In this document: piece by piece, positions 34,154 to 42,871 of the stretch | How positions within the stretch are numbered: the first letter of the stretch is position 1 | Layout: each line of letters begins with the position of its first letter | Assembly: GCA_028824715.1 (NCBI GenBank) | Contig: JAPPCV010000128.1 | Coordinates: forward strand, 1 to 57,841 | Reading direction: 5' to 3' | Length of the DNA stretch: 57,841 nt | Origin: Boseongicola sp. | GTDB taxonomy: Bacteria > Pseudomonadota > Alphaproteobacteria > Rhodobacterales > Rhodobacteraceae | The notes under the pieces: generated by a model | What the model saw: the letters and a program-made list of their open reading frames with translations, nothing else | Told to the model about the DNA's origin: nothing | The model's database searches: none | Translations under genes and position numbers: made by a program

Positions 34154-35329
34154 TCAGTTTTCGCCAAATCCCTTGGGCACTGGCAGGTCCGGCAGGGTCT
34201 TGGCGCGTTTCTGCAGGGCCCGGCCTATCACCACGCGGCTGATTTCGGTCGTGCCATCGACGATGCGCAGCATCTGGCTGAGCCGCGAAAGGCGATCCAG
34301 GCCATAGGGCTTGAGCAGCCCCATGCCGCCCAGCACCTGCGTGCAGGCATTGGCCGCGTTCACCGCCGCATCGGGCACGAAGCGTTTCGCATGGGCCGCC
34401 ATGACCGGGCCTTCGGGCGTGCCAAGCGCATTGGCCGCCGCACGATAGAGCAGTCGCGACGCTACAAGATCAGTCGCAACGTCACCCAGCATCCACTGGA
34501 TGCCGTCGAGATCAAGGTTCTTGCCACCGAACATCTTGCGGTTCTTGGAGTAGCTCAACGCGATGTCCAATGCGGCTTCCATCAGGCCACAGCATCCCGA
34601 CGCAATCGAGACCCGGGCGATATCGATCGCCATCAGCGAGCCCTGAAGGCCCTGTCCGACCGGCAGGATGATGTTGTCCTCGGAGACGACCACATCACTC
34701 ATGTACATCTCGCTCAGCGGCAGGAATTCATAGGACGGCGTGTCATAGCGCGGCCCGAAGGACAGTCCTTCGGCATCCGCCGGAATGGCGATCATGGCCA
34801 TGTCGTGGTGGCCGGGCCTATCGGTGGTCTTGACCACGGTGAAATAGATGTCGGCCTCGCCGGCCAGCGACACCCAGGCCTTGGCGCCGTTGATGGTCCA
34901 GGTGCCGTCACCGTTGATCGCCGCGCGCGAGTACATGTTGGCCGCATCCGAGCCCGACTGCGGCTCCGTCAGCGCGAAGTTTGCCAGCTTGCGGCCCGAA
35001 GTCAGCTCGCGGCCCCATTTCTCCTTGAAGGCGTCGGTTCCGAAGCCGCAGCATGCATAGGTGCAGATATTGTGCATCGACAGCGCAAAGGCATAGGCGC
35101 CATCTCCCTTGCCCAGTTCCTCGTAGACACGGATGCCTTCGCCCAGCGGCAAGCCCTGACCGCCGAACTCCTCGGGGGCATACAACCCGGTCAGCCCCAG
35201 CGCCGCCGCCTTGTCGGACGCGTCCCGTGGCCAGACACCGGCCTTGTTCCAAGTCTCCACGTTAGGTCTGATCACCTCGTCCGTGTGGGCGCGGGCAGCG
35301 GCGAGAATGGTGTCGATCTGTGCTGGCAT
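34154..35329 (-). CDS. Acyl-CoA dehydrogenase in the dmdA operon
   Basis: A 391-residue acyl-CoA dehydrogenase with [35 protein letters not shown] and a C-terminal [36 protein letters not shown]. Asp stands where many members have the catalytic Glu (YEGT). ATG 35329 follows GGGAGG closely; a longer frame upstream is not used. As first gene of the operon with a DmdB-like ligase and DmdA, it could oxidise methylmercaptopropionyl-CoA. The classical DmdC is about 590 residues, so this is either a different enzyme doing that step or one acting on another acyl-CoA. Confidence 0.87.
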   Translation of the reverse strand: MPAQIDTILAAARAHTDEVIRPNVETWNKAGVWPRDASDKAAALGLTGLYAPEEFGGQGLPLGEGIRVYEELGKGDGAYAFALSMHNICTYACCGFGTDAFKEKWGRELTSGRKLANFALTEPQSGSDAANMYSRAAINGDGTWTINGAKAWVSLAGEADIYFTVVKTTDRPGHHDMAMIAIPADAEGLSFGPRYDTPSYEFLPLSEMYMSDVVVSEDNIILPVGQGLQGSLMAIDIARVSIASGCCGLMEAALDIALSYSKNRKMFGGKNLDLDGIQWMLGDVATDLVASRLLYRAAANALGTPEGPVMAAHAKRFVPDAAVNAANACTQVLGGMGLLKPYGLDRLSRLSQMLRIVDGTTEISRVVIGRALQKRAKTLPDLPVPKGFGEN

Positions 35330-35489
35330 GGGTCCTCCCTGATCGCTGGAAAGCGTCCTTGAGCGCAATCTCTATTTTGTCATCGGGCATAGTGAAACAG
35401 GAAAATCCTTCTGGAGAACCTCTTGCAAGACCCCGCATTCGCACAGGATATCCCCGGAATCAGTCGGTTGTCTGAAAGTTCCGATCTGG

Positions 35490-35690
35490 ATCTGGAGCCG
35501 CCTGCGCGGCATGTCGAAGGCGCATCACGGACCAAGGATGCAATGCGAGCTACAGCGCGGTCTGCCGCTACGCGGCCGCCTGGAAGCAGCGCCTTGGCGC
35601 TGGCGCATCGGGCGCAAACGTTCCCCAGGCGTTCAAGCCCGGTGACGCGTTCCAGTTCGACTGGAGCCAGGAATGCGTGTCAATGCCACT
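35490..35690 (+). mobile_element. IS21-family IstA transposase fragment
   Basis: A short decayed piece: one frame gives WSRLRGMSKAHHGPRMQCE, then another frame from 35551 gives YSAVCRYAAAWKQRLG and FKPGDAFQFDWSQECV, which is the junction before the catalytic domain of IstA. There is no start, no complete catalytic core and no istB. It is fused at its 3' side to the HEPN region. Confidence 0.7.
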
Positions 35691-35713
35691 GCGCAATGCA
35701 GGGCGGCTTCCCT

Positions 35714-36010
35714 TCACGGATTGATCTTGCCGGGATCCTTCGATCTGAACGGCGACGTAGAACCGGCAACAGCATCGTCGTTCGTGACATCAACCTGGAA
35801 TTGCCTGACCAACACGGCAATGAGTTCAGTTGCCTGCTCGATCCACTTTCGCGTCACATCTTCATCGGGAGCCTTCATGACCTTGCCCGAAGCGGTCGGA
35901 TACCGGAATCCAGTCGAATAGACCGTGAGAGGTGAGAATTCCTCGAGATTGCGCTTGACGCCGAGGAAAGCCAGCTTGACATGCGAGCCGATGGCTCGCG
36001 CCTCAGACAT
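35714..36010 (-). CDS. HEPN-domain protein, short (probable N-terminal truncation)
   Basis: A 98-residue protein whose middle, LEEFSPLTVYSTGFRYP followed by APDEDVTRKWIEQATELIA, matches the C-terminal half of HEPN domains that pair with MNT nucleotidyltransferases. Full HEPN partners are usually 110-140 residues and begin with helices that are absent here. An R-x4-H string (RAIGSH, residues 5-10) is present but sits in an odd place for the RNase motif and may be chance. The gene overlaps the MNT stop by 8 nt. It would be toxin or regulator of an MNT-HEPN module; activity is doubtful. Confidence 0.65.
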   Translation of the reverse strand: MSEARAIGSHVKLAFLGVKRNLEEFSPLTVYSTGFRYPTASGKVMKAPDEDVTRKWIEQATELIAVLVRQFQVDVTNDDAVAGSTSPFRSKDPGKINP

Positions 36011-36344
36011 CGAGCCGGACGCCTTCCCGCTTCACCTCATGGCTCAATGTCGTCACGGCATTCTGCGCTGACAGAAAGTCCGACTTCTTGACTGCGAGCA
36101 AGTCCAGCGAAAGGTCCACACGCTTCTTGACTTGCCAAAGCGTCATTGGATCCATCATGTCATCCGGGGCGTTGTCATCAATGATCGCCATGACATCCCA
36201 ATCGGAGTCGTCGTGAAAATCGCCTCTTGCGCGACTGCCGAACAGCCAGACCTCCTCCGCGCACAAATCTGTGCGGCACAGTTCTACTAGTGTCGAAAGG
36301 CACTTGTCAGGCGTACGGATGGATGAAATCCCAGCCGGGATCAT
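36003..36344 (-). CDS. MNT-type nucleotidyltransferase antitoxin
   Basis: A 113-residue minimal nucleotidyltransferase with the motif WLFGSRARGDFHDDSDWDVM (GSRARG at 36-41, Asp48 and Asp50 as metal ligands). In MNT-HEPN modules this protein AMPylates and silences the HEPN partner. The N-terminal boundary is uncertain: the frame continues upstream to 36641, through a duplicated fragment of the VOC enzyme, so a fused protein of 212 residues is formally possible. I choose ATG 36344 because MNT similarity begins shortly after it, although no good ribosome site is visible. Confidence 0.72.
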   Translation of the reverse strand: MIPAGISSIRTPDKCLSTLVELCRTDLCAEEVWLFGSRARGDFHDDSDWDVMAIIDDNAPDDMMDPMTLWQVKKRVDLSLDLLAVKKSDFLSAQNAVTTLSHEVKREGVRLDV

Positions 36345-36404
36345 GCACGCAATCTTGGCGAAAAAGCTTGTCCAGTCAACCAAGATTGGGTGGCAGGCTG
36401 CAAT

Positions 36405-36655
36405 GAAGAGTTGCGGCAAATTGTGGAAGAGCGCACTTGTCCTCGGTTCCCGCGACTCCAATCGCTTCATTGCCGCAGCCATGAAAGGCGCAATTGCGGC
36501 ACCGTATCCTCCATGGCCTTGTCGGCGCTCAACGATCTCAAAGAAGAAGCCGTCGCCGCAAGGTCGGCTGTACAACTGGAAGAACTGGCCGCTGTCATCT
36601 TCGTCATAGAGGATGCGCATCTCCCGAAGCCGTCTGACCAACGCTCGCCGTCAAA
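36405..36655 (-). pseudogene. Duplicated 3' fragment of HPPD-like/VOC dehydratase gene
   Basis: This DNA matches about 48360-48610, the 3' end of the 3-dehydroshikimate-dehydratase-like gene, with high identity: ILYDEDDSGQFFQLYSRP, EIVERRQGHGGYGAA and AAAMKRLESRE are preserved. It lacks the rest of the gene, and reading continues in frame into the MNT gene. The same fragment thus sits 12 kb from its source, in the same orientation. Confidence 0.85.
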
Positions 36656-36835
36656 GGTCCAATGTTTCGGGTCCGCGACTGGCCATGCCGACTCGGGACA
36701 CGTCGTGCACGAGACCATTCGAAACGACCAACCCGATCTCGCTTCCCGACCCCGTGACAGGCGCAATTCCCATGCTGGCATCTTGTCCGTCCGCCGGGTT
36801 GCTGCCTGTTTCGGGGAATGGCCTCGCCGTCACGC

Positions 36836-37882
36836 TCAGACTTGGCTCGCTGCGTATGCAGCAAGCTTTCTTTGAAAGCCTGGACGCTCCGCGACTTCAC
36901 GATTCAGCAGACCGACAGGTAGCTGACCTGCCCAAATGTCCAGAACCGAAGCAACGTCCGATGCGCCAATGCCGCCAAAGCACTGGTCGGTCCAGCAAAG
37001 CGCATGGGGAGTAACGATCACGTTGTCGAGCTTCAGGATCGGATCGTCGGCGTCCGGCGGCTCAACTTCAAATACGTCGAGCCCGGCACCTGCGATCCGG
37101 TTGTTTCGCAGCGCATCTGTCAAAGCTGCCTGATCGATGATTGGGCCGCGGGCGGTATTGATCAGAAACGCGGATGACTTCATTTGCGCGAGCCGGTCTT
37201 CATTGACCAGATGATGCGTATCCGGCGTCAGCGGGCAGTTGATCGCAATGACATCGGACTGGGTGAAGACCGTGTCGAGATCGACGAGGTCCACACTCAG
37301 TTCTGATGCCAGGGTGGCCTTGGCAAAGGGGTCGTGCGCGATGAACTTCATTCCAAGCGGCGCCGCCATGCGGTACATTTCCGCGCCAATGTTTCCAACG
37401 CCGACCGAGCCAAGGACGCGACCTTCGAGACCGACACCCATGTGGCCGCTGCGTGCGTTGAAACCCTCGGGGCCCTGGCGGGTCAGTCGGTCCTTGACCA
37501 TCAACCTGCCAGTAAGTGCAAGCATCAACGTCAGTATTGACACGGCGACCGGACGCCTCACACCGTCCGGCGCAATGCAAACCGCTATGTCGCTTGCCGT
37601 GCACGCTCCGACATCAACCGTGTCATACCCAACGCCAAACCTGGCAACGACACAAAGGCGTCCGGATGAAGGAATGCTGTTTGAAGTAAACTCTTCTGAC
37701 AACAAGATCAGCGCGTCGACGTCATCAAGGTCCTCAGCGGAGAGCGGGCTGCCGGGACCTAGGAAACATAGTTCCACTCCCTCGACATCGTTGAGAGGCG
37801 AGAGGTCGAACGAAGGAAACGTCATGCCACCGTCCGGGGTCCTGAATCCGGACGAAAGTGCCACTCGGAAGGAATCACCCAT
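36836..37882 (-). CDS. D-isomer-specific 2-hydroxyacid dehydrogenase
   Basis: A 348-residue NAD-dependent reductase or dehydrogenase. The Rossmann loop is GSVGVGNIGAEMYRMAAPLG; substrate Arg is in INTARGPIIDQAAL, Glu in DVFEVEPPDADDP and the catalytic His in IVTPHALCWTD. VARFGVGYDTVDV precedes the hinge. Its start overlaps the aldolase stop by 8 nt, so the two are coupled. In the branched-sugar cluster it could reduce a 2-oxoacid released by the aldolase, such as hydroxypyruvate or glyoxylate. It is the last gene of the operon. Confidence 0.9.
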   Translation of the reverse strand: MGDSFRVALSSGFRTPDGGMTFPSFDLSPLNDVEGVELCFLGPGSPLSAEDLDDVDALILLSEEFTSNSIPSSGRLCVVARFGVGYDTVDVGACTASDIAVCIAPDGVRRPVAVSILTLMLALTGRLMVKDRLTRQGPEGFNARSGHMGVGLEGRVLGSVGVGNIGAEMYRMAAPLGMKFIAHDPFAKATLASELSVDLVDLDTVFTQSDVIAINCPLTPDTHHLVNEDRLAQMKSSAFLINTARGPIIDQAALTDALRNNRIAGAGLDVFEVEPPDADDPILKLDNVIVTPHALCWTDQCFGGIGASDVASVLDIWAGQLPVGLLNREVAERPGFQRKLAAYAASQV

Positions 37883-38672
37883 TCTGGGCCGCGTCCCTCA
37901 GCGCCGAAATTCCGTGGATTAGAGCGCCCTGATAAATTGCCGTGTCAGTTCCGTAGCAAATGAAATCAAAGCCTTGCTCGATGTCATGCAGTCCCTCCTG
38001 CGGCGATGCAACCAATCGTCCCAACGAAAGGCCGTGTCTCTTTGCCGCTGCGACGATGCGATTCAAGGCTTCCAGATAGTCGGGGTGGTCGAAGTGCCCG
38101 GGAACGCCCAGCGACACGGACAGGTCGAAGTGCCCAACCCACAGGCAATCGACGCCGGGTGTGGCGGCAATCTCGTCGGCATTCTCCGCTCCTTCACGTG
38201 TTTCGATCAAGGCGAAGAAGGTCGTCCGCTTGTTTGCGTCTTCCAGTCGTTCAGCCACGGGAACGCCACCATGCTGGAAGTTGTCATGAGCAATGCCTAA
38301 CGCGACGCCGCGTCCGCCTGCCGGCGGATATTTCATGTGATGCACGATTCGTGCGGCTTCGTCAGAATTGCCGATCATTGGCGCCATGATCCCTTCTGCA
38401 CCTGCGTCACAGAGGCGAGCAATCCCGTCATAGTCCTTGGATGGCGCGCGCACGATTGCTGGAATGCCCGCAGCTTCAAAATACCGAAGCACCTGCTTCA
38501 GTGTTTCGAAACCAAAACCTGAATGTTCCATGTCGAAGAAGGCGAACTCGCAACCTGCAGAAGCGAGCATATGTCCAATGCCGGGTGTTGCGAATTCACC
38601 GACATAGTGGCCGATCTTCGGGCATTGTGACCGCGTTAACGCAGCCATGGTTTCTTCCATCTCCATTGCCAT
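37875..38672 (-). CDS. HpcH/HpaI family aldolase
   Basis: A 265-residue class II pyruvate-type aldolase (TIM barrel, metal-dependent). AFFDMEHSGFGFETLKQVLR, GAEGIMAPMIGNSDEAARIV, KYPPAGGRGVALGIAHD, ALIETREGAENADEIA and LWVGHFDLSVSLG are family blocks; the metal ligands are the Glu in IETREG and the Asp in HFDLS. Such enzymes split 4-hydroxy-2-oxoacids to pyruvate or hydroxypyruvate plus an aldehyde. Within this cluster it probably makes the carbon-carbon cut in catabolism of the imported branched sugar. A start at MAALTRSQ, 8 codons in, is possible. Confidence 0.88.
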   Translation of the reverse strand: MAMEMEETMAALTRSQCPKIGHYVGEFATPGIGHMLASAGCEFAFFDMEHSGFGFETLKQVLRYFEAAGIPAIVRAPSKDYDGIARLCDAGAEGIMAPMIGNSDEAARIVHHMKYPPAGGRGVALGIAHDNFQHGGVPVAERLEDANKRTTFFALIETREGAENADEIAATPGVDCLWVGHFDLSVSLGVPGHFDHPDYLEALNRIVAAAKRHGLSLGRLVASPQEGLHDIEQGFDFICYGTDTAIYQGALIHGISALRDAAQNG

Positions 38673-38684
38673 TCTGGAGTATCC

Positions 38685-39005
38685 TCAAGCGGCCGACGCT
38701 TCGGTGGTCAGCCTGCCAAGACGGACGTTCCTTCCACCAAAGAAATTCTGGGACTCTTGGTCAAAGGCCAAGAAATGCGGCGCTTTCAGATGTGCCGTGA
38801 AAGCAGCCTCATCCGAATAGATTTCATACAGCGTGAATGCGGCAGCCTCGCTTTGGGTTTCAACGACATCAAACCGAAGGCATCCCGGCTCGTTCTGAAA
38901 GGACGCAGACGCATTTTGGGCCAGAAGTTCCCTGGCATCCGCCTTTGACGCGTCCGGAAGCAGCTCGAACTCGACAATGACCACGTATGGTTCAGTCGCT
39001 GCCAT
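38685..39005 (-). CDS. Antibiotic biosynthesis monooxygenase (ABM) domain protein
   Basis: A 106-residue dimeric alpha-beta barrel protein: YVVIVEFELLPDASKADARE, GCLRFDVVETQSEAAAFTL, YEIYSDEAAFTAHLKAPHF. The family includes quinol monooxygenases and sugar-related epimerase-like proteins such as L-rhamnose mutarotase relatives, but most members in sugar clusters are uncharacterised. ATG 39005 follows GAGGGAAG and overlaps the regulator gene by 14 nt. In this cluster it might be a mutarotase-like or oxygenase-like helper; I cannot decide. Confidence 0.82.
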   Translation of the reverse strand: MAATEPYVVIVEFELLPDASKADARELLAQNASASFQNEPGCLRFDVVETQSEAAAFTLYEIYSDEAAFTAHLKAPHFLAFDQESQNFFGGRNVRLGRLTTEASAA

Positions 39006-39708
39006 GGTGGCTTCCCTCTTCAAATCGTTGCATAATATCTCTTAGGTGTTGATCCATTGCTTGCCAGGCCTGCTCGGGTTCATGCGATGCAATTGCCTGA
39101 TAGATCTTTTCGTGGCTTTCGAATGCACTGGCTTCAACGCCCTTGACCCTTAGTGAGACTGCACGTTGATTTGTAAGCCACTCTGCGATTGCCGAATGTA
39201 GTGCCGTGAAGACCGGGTTGTTTCCGATCTTGGCGATCGCGAGGTGAAATTCGACGTCCGTGCGCTCGAACGCAGCCGTGTCTCCCATCCCGTCTCGATT
39301 GGCAACCAGCGCAGCTTCCAGCGTCTCTATGTCCTGGGGCGTTGCGATTTCAGCAGCGTTTCGAGCTATGGCTGCTTCAAACAGGCGACGCGCATCCTGA
39401 AAGGCGCGTTCGCCGTCTTTCGTCGATAGCAAGAATCGAGCCGAGCCGGACAGCTGTTCAACGACCTTGGTCGTTGTTGGCCGCGCGACGATTGGCCTTC
39501 CCGTGTTGGAAACCTCAACGAATCCACTGCGCTGCAGCAAGAGAAGTGCTTCGCGAACGGCCGGGCGGCCAACGTTAAACGCCTCCATGAGATTTCGCTC
39601 CGATGGCAAACGATCTCCTTCCTCCAGCCCGCCCGACAGGATTTGCCTTTCGATCTGCTCCGCGACGTCTTCGTGGACTTTGCGCCGTCTTACGCTCTTG
39701 AATTCCAT
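38992..39708 (-). CDS. GntR-family regulator, FadR/FCD type
   Basis: A 238-residue repressor. The winged HTH is at about residues 10-75 (HEDVAEQIERQILSGGLEEG, LPSERNLMEAF, GRPAVREALLLLQRSG), followed by an all-helical FCD effector domain with the metal-site pattern TDVEFHLAIAK...H. It is placed inside the transporter-aldolase operon, between permease and ABM genes. It probably controls the divergent promoter around 42815-42856, whose palindrome is a good operator candidate. The effector is likely a sugar-acid intermediate. Confidence 0.9.
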   Translation of the reverse strand: MEFKSVRRRKVHEDVAEQIERQILSGGLEEGDRLPSERNLMEAFNVGRPAVREALLLLQRSGFVEVSNTGRPIVARPTTTKVVEQLSGSARFLLSTKDGERAFQDARRLFEAAIARNAAEIATPQDIETLEAALVANRDGMGDTAAFERTDVEFHLAIAKIGNNPVFTALHSAIAEWLTNQRAVSLRVKGVEASAFESHEKIYQAIASHEPEQAWQAMDQHLRDIMQRFEEGSHHGSD

Positions 39709-39716
39709 TCAGAACC

Positions 39717-40781
39717 TCACCCGCTCTCTTTCGATTTCTCAATTGCCTTGGACAGGTTCAGTTCGCTCAACCGTGCACGCTGAGCATCCAGGAACATTGC
39801 GATCAGGATGATCAGGCCCTGGATGACCTTCACCCAAAAGACCGAAACATGCATGAGGTTGAGGCCACGGTCTATGGTCGAGAGCAAAAGGACGCCGCCC
39901 AATGCCCCCAACATTGTGCCTCGGCCACCTTGAAGACTTACGCCCCCGATGACTGCGCCCGCGAAGACGGTGAAGATGAACCCCTCGCCGAGATTGGATT
40001 GAATGGAAACGACCCGGCCGGCCAACATCCAGCCCGCCAACGCCGCGAGCAGACCGCTGATCATGTAGACCTGCCTGATCCGGCGCTCGGTGTTGATGCC
40101 CATTGCTTCGGCTGCATCTCTATTGCCCCCGATGGCATAGAGCTCGCGACCAAAACGATGATGTTTCAGGATGAAGTGACCAATCAAGAACAGAAGGCCC
40201 GTCGCAACCACCGCGACAGTGATTTTCCCAAGGCCAGGAAGCACGAACGCTGTCTGGTGGCCCAGCCAATAAAAGACGTCTGCATCCGGATTGTTGAAAC
40301 CGTTCACCGGGGCACCCTCGGAAAAAGCCAGCATGAATCCACGGATTATCAACAGGACAGCCAACGTAACGATGAAGTTGTGCATACGGCCAAACGTGAT
40401 CAGGACACCAATGACGTAGCCGATGGCCGCACCGGTCGCGAGAGTGGCCGCAATTGAAAGATACGGGTTGAGGAAGACGCCGCCGCCGAACGTTGGCGCA
40501 CCAGCAGGAACGATCAGCCAAAGCCCCATCAGGGCGGCCAGCCCGAGCGTTGATTCAGTGGACAGGTCAAAGTTTCCGCTAATCAGAACAAAAGTCTGCC
40601 CGATGACCAGGACGCCCAGTACAGCAGCAGCGGTCAGAATGTTCGAGATGTTTCGCTCTGTCAGGAAATGCTCTGACTGAAAAACGAAAAACGTGAATAC
40701 AACCAAAAGGATAATCCAGATCATGTTGTCGATCAGGATGGATATCCGCTTGTCAGACAGCATTTGGTCGTTCCGCCACAT
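39717..40781 (-). CDS. Sugar ABC transporter permease, RbsC type
   Basis: A 354-residue hydrophobic permease with eight to ten helices, of the ribose/xylose (CUT2) class: LVIGQTFVLISGNFDLSTES, MHNFIVTLAVLLIIRGFML, RFGRELYAIGGNRDAAEAMG and AGAVIGGVSLQGGRGT. The last two are the CUT2 EAA-like loop and the conserved GG-S--GG-G block. It pairs with the ATPase at 40828 and the binding protein at 41724. It ends 8 nt before the regulator gene. Confidence 0.93.
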   Translation of the reverse strand: MWRNDQMLSDKRISILIDNMIWIILLVVFTFFVFQSEHFLTERNISNILTAAAVLGVLVIGQTFVLISGNFDLSTESTLGLAALMGLWLIVPAGAPTFGGGVFLNPYLSIAATLATGAAIGYVIGVLITFGRMHNFIVTLAVLLIIRGFMLAFSEGAPVNGFNNPDADVFYWLGHQTAFVLPGLGKITVAVVATGLLFLIGHFILKHHRFGRELYAIGGNRDAAEAMGINTERRIRQVYMISGLLAALAGWMLAGRVVSIQSNLGEGFIFTVFAGAVIGGVSLQGGRGTMLGALGGVLLLSTIDRGLNLMHVSVFWVKVIQGLIILIAMFLDAQRARLSELNLSKAIEKSKESG

Positions 40782-40827
40782 TGTCGCCCGAAGTCTGGCT
40801 CGCCAGTCTTTGTTGCCGGCCCATTTG

Positions 40828-41568
40828 TTATGCCTCTTCGAGAGCGCCGGTGATCAGGCCGGTAACTTCTTCAAGGCTGGTATCGCCAATCGGCTTGTCC
40901 GCGATTTTGCGCCCCCTGCGAAGCACCGCGACGCGGTCACACACCTCGAAGACATCCCCCATACGATGACTGACCAGGATGACCGCGTGACCCGTGTCCC
41001 GAAGCTGCGCGATCCTTGCCAGCACTTCAGCCACCTGTCGCACCGAGATCGCCGCCGTTGGCTCATCGAGCAAGACCAGTTTGGGATCGGAGAGCCGCGT
41101 TCGCGCCAACGCCACCGCCTGCCTTTGGCCTCCCGACATCTGCTCGACCAGATCATGTGGCCGCGTTTCGGACTTCAGTTCTGCGAACAATTCGGCTGCC
41201 CGGCGGTTCATCGCAGCGTGTCTGAGCTTGTGGAACTGTCCGAATCCGGCTTGCAGTTCCCGGCCAAGAAAGACGTTGGCGGCCGCCGTCAGGTTGTCGC
41301 AAAGCGCCAGATCCTGGTACACGATCTCTATGCCAAGTTTCCTGGCATCGAGCGGGCTTGCAAAAACGGTGTCTTCGCCGTCAACGAATATCTGACCGGA
41401 AGTGGGCTGAACATTTCCTGCTATGATCTTCATGAGCGTTGATTTTCCGGCGCCATTGTCGCCCATCAACCCAACCGCCTCACCAGCCCCGATTTGAAAG
41501 TCAACGCCCTGCAAGGCATTGATAGCCCCAAAGCTTTTCTTGACGTTCTGCAATTCCAGATAGCTCAT
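40828..41568 (-). CDS. Sugar ABC transporter ATP-binding protein (single RbsA-type domain)
   Basis: A 246-residue ATPase with Walker A MGDNGAGKSTL near residue 35, signature MSGGQRQAVALAR, Walker B LVLLDEPTAA and H-loop LVSHRM. RbsA of E. coli has two fused domains; here there is only one, as in FrcA-type transporters, and it would act as a homodimer. It is separated from the binding-protein gene by 155 bp that include a hairpin. Confidence 0.93.
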   Translation of the reverse strand: MSYLELQNVKKSFGAINALQGVDFQIGAGEAVGLMGDNGAGKSTLMKIIAGNVQPTSGQIFVDGEDTVFASPLDARKLGIEIVYQDLALCDNLTAAANVFLGRELQAGFGQFHKLRHAAMNRRAAELFAELKSETRPHDLVEQMSGGQRQAVALARTRLSDPKLVLLDEPTAAISVRQVAEVLARIAQLRDTGHAVILVSHRMGDVFEVCDRVAVLRRGRKIADKPIGDTSLEEVTGLITGALEEA

Positions 41569-41669
41569 TGCTCGAATCCACGCGCCCCTGCATCAAGAAC
41601 TCTTCAGACTCGCGACGCAAATCCACTTATGTCAGCATTTGCGCTGGTGCCAAGAGTGCCGCCCACGCC

Positions 41670-41699
41670 GGGGAGCGCAACGCCTCGGTCGCGCTCCCC
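41670..41699 (-). promoter_or_regulatory. Hairpin after binding-protein gene
   Basis: GGGGAGCGC (41670-41678) pairs perfectly with GCGCTCCCC (41691-41699) around 12 nt, 24 nt after the binding-protein stop on the minus strand. No T-run follows, so it is probably a processing or stabilising hairpin between binding protein and ATPase. Confidence 0.65.
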
Positions 41700-41723
41700 G
41701 TCAGGCTTGGCGTTGGCCGTTGT

Positions 41724-42743
41724 CTACTGGTTGCCCCAAAGACCCGGGTTGTCGACGTTGTCCCTGGTGATCGAGGTCGTGCTCAAGTACAGCAGCATGC
41801 CGACATCGGTCATCTCAAGTCGGCCCGGCGACCAGAGCGCACCCTCCTGATGCACCAGGCCGGGCTCGATCGCCTCTCCGGCGAACTGCTTCGCCATGAA
41901 TTCTGCAACGAGCGTGCCAAAGTCCGGGATCGGCTGACCGGATGTCTGGTCGGTGGCGCCCTGACGGATCAGTTCCAGATTGCCGCTGCAGCCATCGATT
42001 CCCGCGACGAATATGTGGCCATCTTCGCCAGCAGGCGCAAACTGGTCGATCTCCTTCAACGTCTGCACGGTACCGGCGGCATAGACGCAATCCGAATGCA
42101 TGTAGATCCCGTCTATGGGTTGCGCCGAGGCGACGTCGCGAACGATCTCCACGCCCTTGGCGGCATCCCAGTCGCCCGGACGCGTGATCAGGGTGATGCC
42201 ATCATGTTGATTGAGCACATCCTGGAAGCCGGCACCTCTGAGTTGCGCAACGTTCTGCGCAAGATTGCCCGTGATCTCCAGGACGGTGCCGCTCGGCGAG
42301 CCGTTCTTCGAAGTCAGGTGCGCGACCATGGCTTCACCCGCCTGCTGCCCGCCCAGGTAATTGTCCGAAAGAACGACCATGTCCACCACGCAACCCGAAG
42401 GCGCCCGGTCGATCGTGTAAAACGGAATGCCCGCCTCTTTCGCTGCCGCAACGCCGACGCAAATGCCTGCGCTGTCATCTGGCACGGCGACAATCGCCGA
42501 CACGTTCTGGGTGATGAAGTCGTTGATGTCGTTGACCTGCTTCTGGGCGTCTCCGCCCGAGGTCACGGACAGGACCTTCCATCCGTGCTGCTCTGCACCC
42601 ACAAGAAAGCCCCCTTGTATCTGCGACTGCGCGCCGTCGAGCGACGGTGCCGCGTATCCGACGATTATCTCATCGGCCGCCTGCGCCGCGCCGCTGAGCG
42701 CAAGACTGAGCGCACATGCAGCAACCAGCTGTTTCGAATGCAT
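41724..42743 (-). CDS. Sugar ABC transporter substrate-binding protein, RbsB type (copy 1)
   Basis: A 339-residue periplasmic binding protein (type 1 fold, CUT2 class). Signal peptide residues 1-22 (cut after AAQA). The mature start DEIIVGYAAPSLDGAQSQIQ, then SAIVAVPDDSAGICVGVAAA, PFYTIDRAPSGCVVDMVVLS and IDGIYMHSDCVYA are typical of sugar-binding members. It is the first gene of the minus-strand operon, opposite the dehydrogenase. Given the lactonase and dehydrogenase next door, D-apiose or another branched or furanose sugar is a fair guess for the ligand. An identical copy lies at 46988-48007. Confidence 0.93.
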   Translation of the reverse strand: MHSKQLVAACALSLALSGAAQAADEIIVGYAAPSLDGAQSQIQGGFLVGAEQHGWKVLSVTSGGDAQKQVNDINDFITQNVSAIVAVPDDSAGICVGVAAAKEAGIPFYTIDRAPSGCVVDMVVLSDNYLGGQQAGEAMVAHLTSKNGSPSGTVLEITGNLAQNVAQLRGAGFQDVLNQHDGITLITRPGDWDAAKGVEIVRDVASAQPIDGIYMHSDCVYAAGTVQTLKEIDQFAPAGEDGHIFVAGIDGCSGNLELIRQGATDQTSGQPIPDFGTLVAEFMAKQFAGEAIEPGLVHQEGALWSPGRLEMTDVGMLLYLSTTSITRDNVDNPGLWGNQ

Positions 42744-42814
42744 CCTATTCCTCCCTCTGGGTTCTTGTCTGACGACTCCGTTTGACGTCAGTCAGACGAA
42801 ACAGCAGTTGTTTC

Positions 42815-42856
42815 GGTATGTCAATATGATACTATACGAATATATATTGTCATACC
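42815..42856. promoter_or_regulatory. Long inverted repeat in divergent promoter
   Basis: GGTATGTCAATAT (42815-42827) and ATATTGTCATACC (42844-42856) match as inverted arms in 12 of 13 positions, with a 16-nt AT-rich centre. It lies between the binding-protein gene (-) and the dehydrogenase gene (+), ending 5 nt before the latter's ribosome site. It is the best operator candidate for the GntR regulator at 38992. Confidence 0.6.
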
Positions 42857-42871
42857 AATTTGGAGGGCAAG

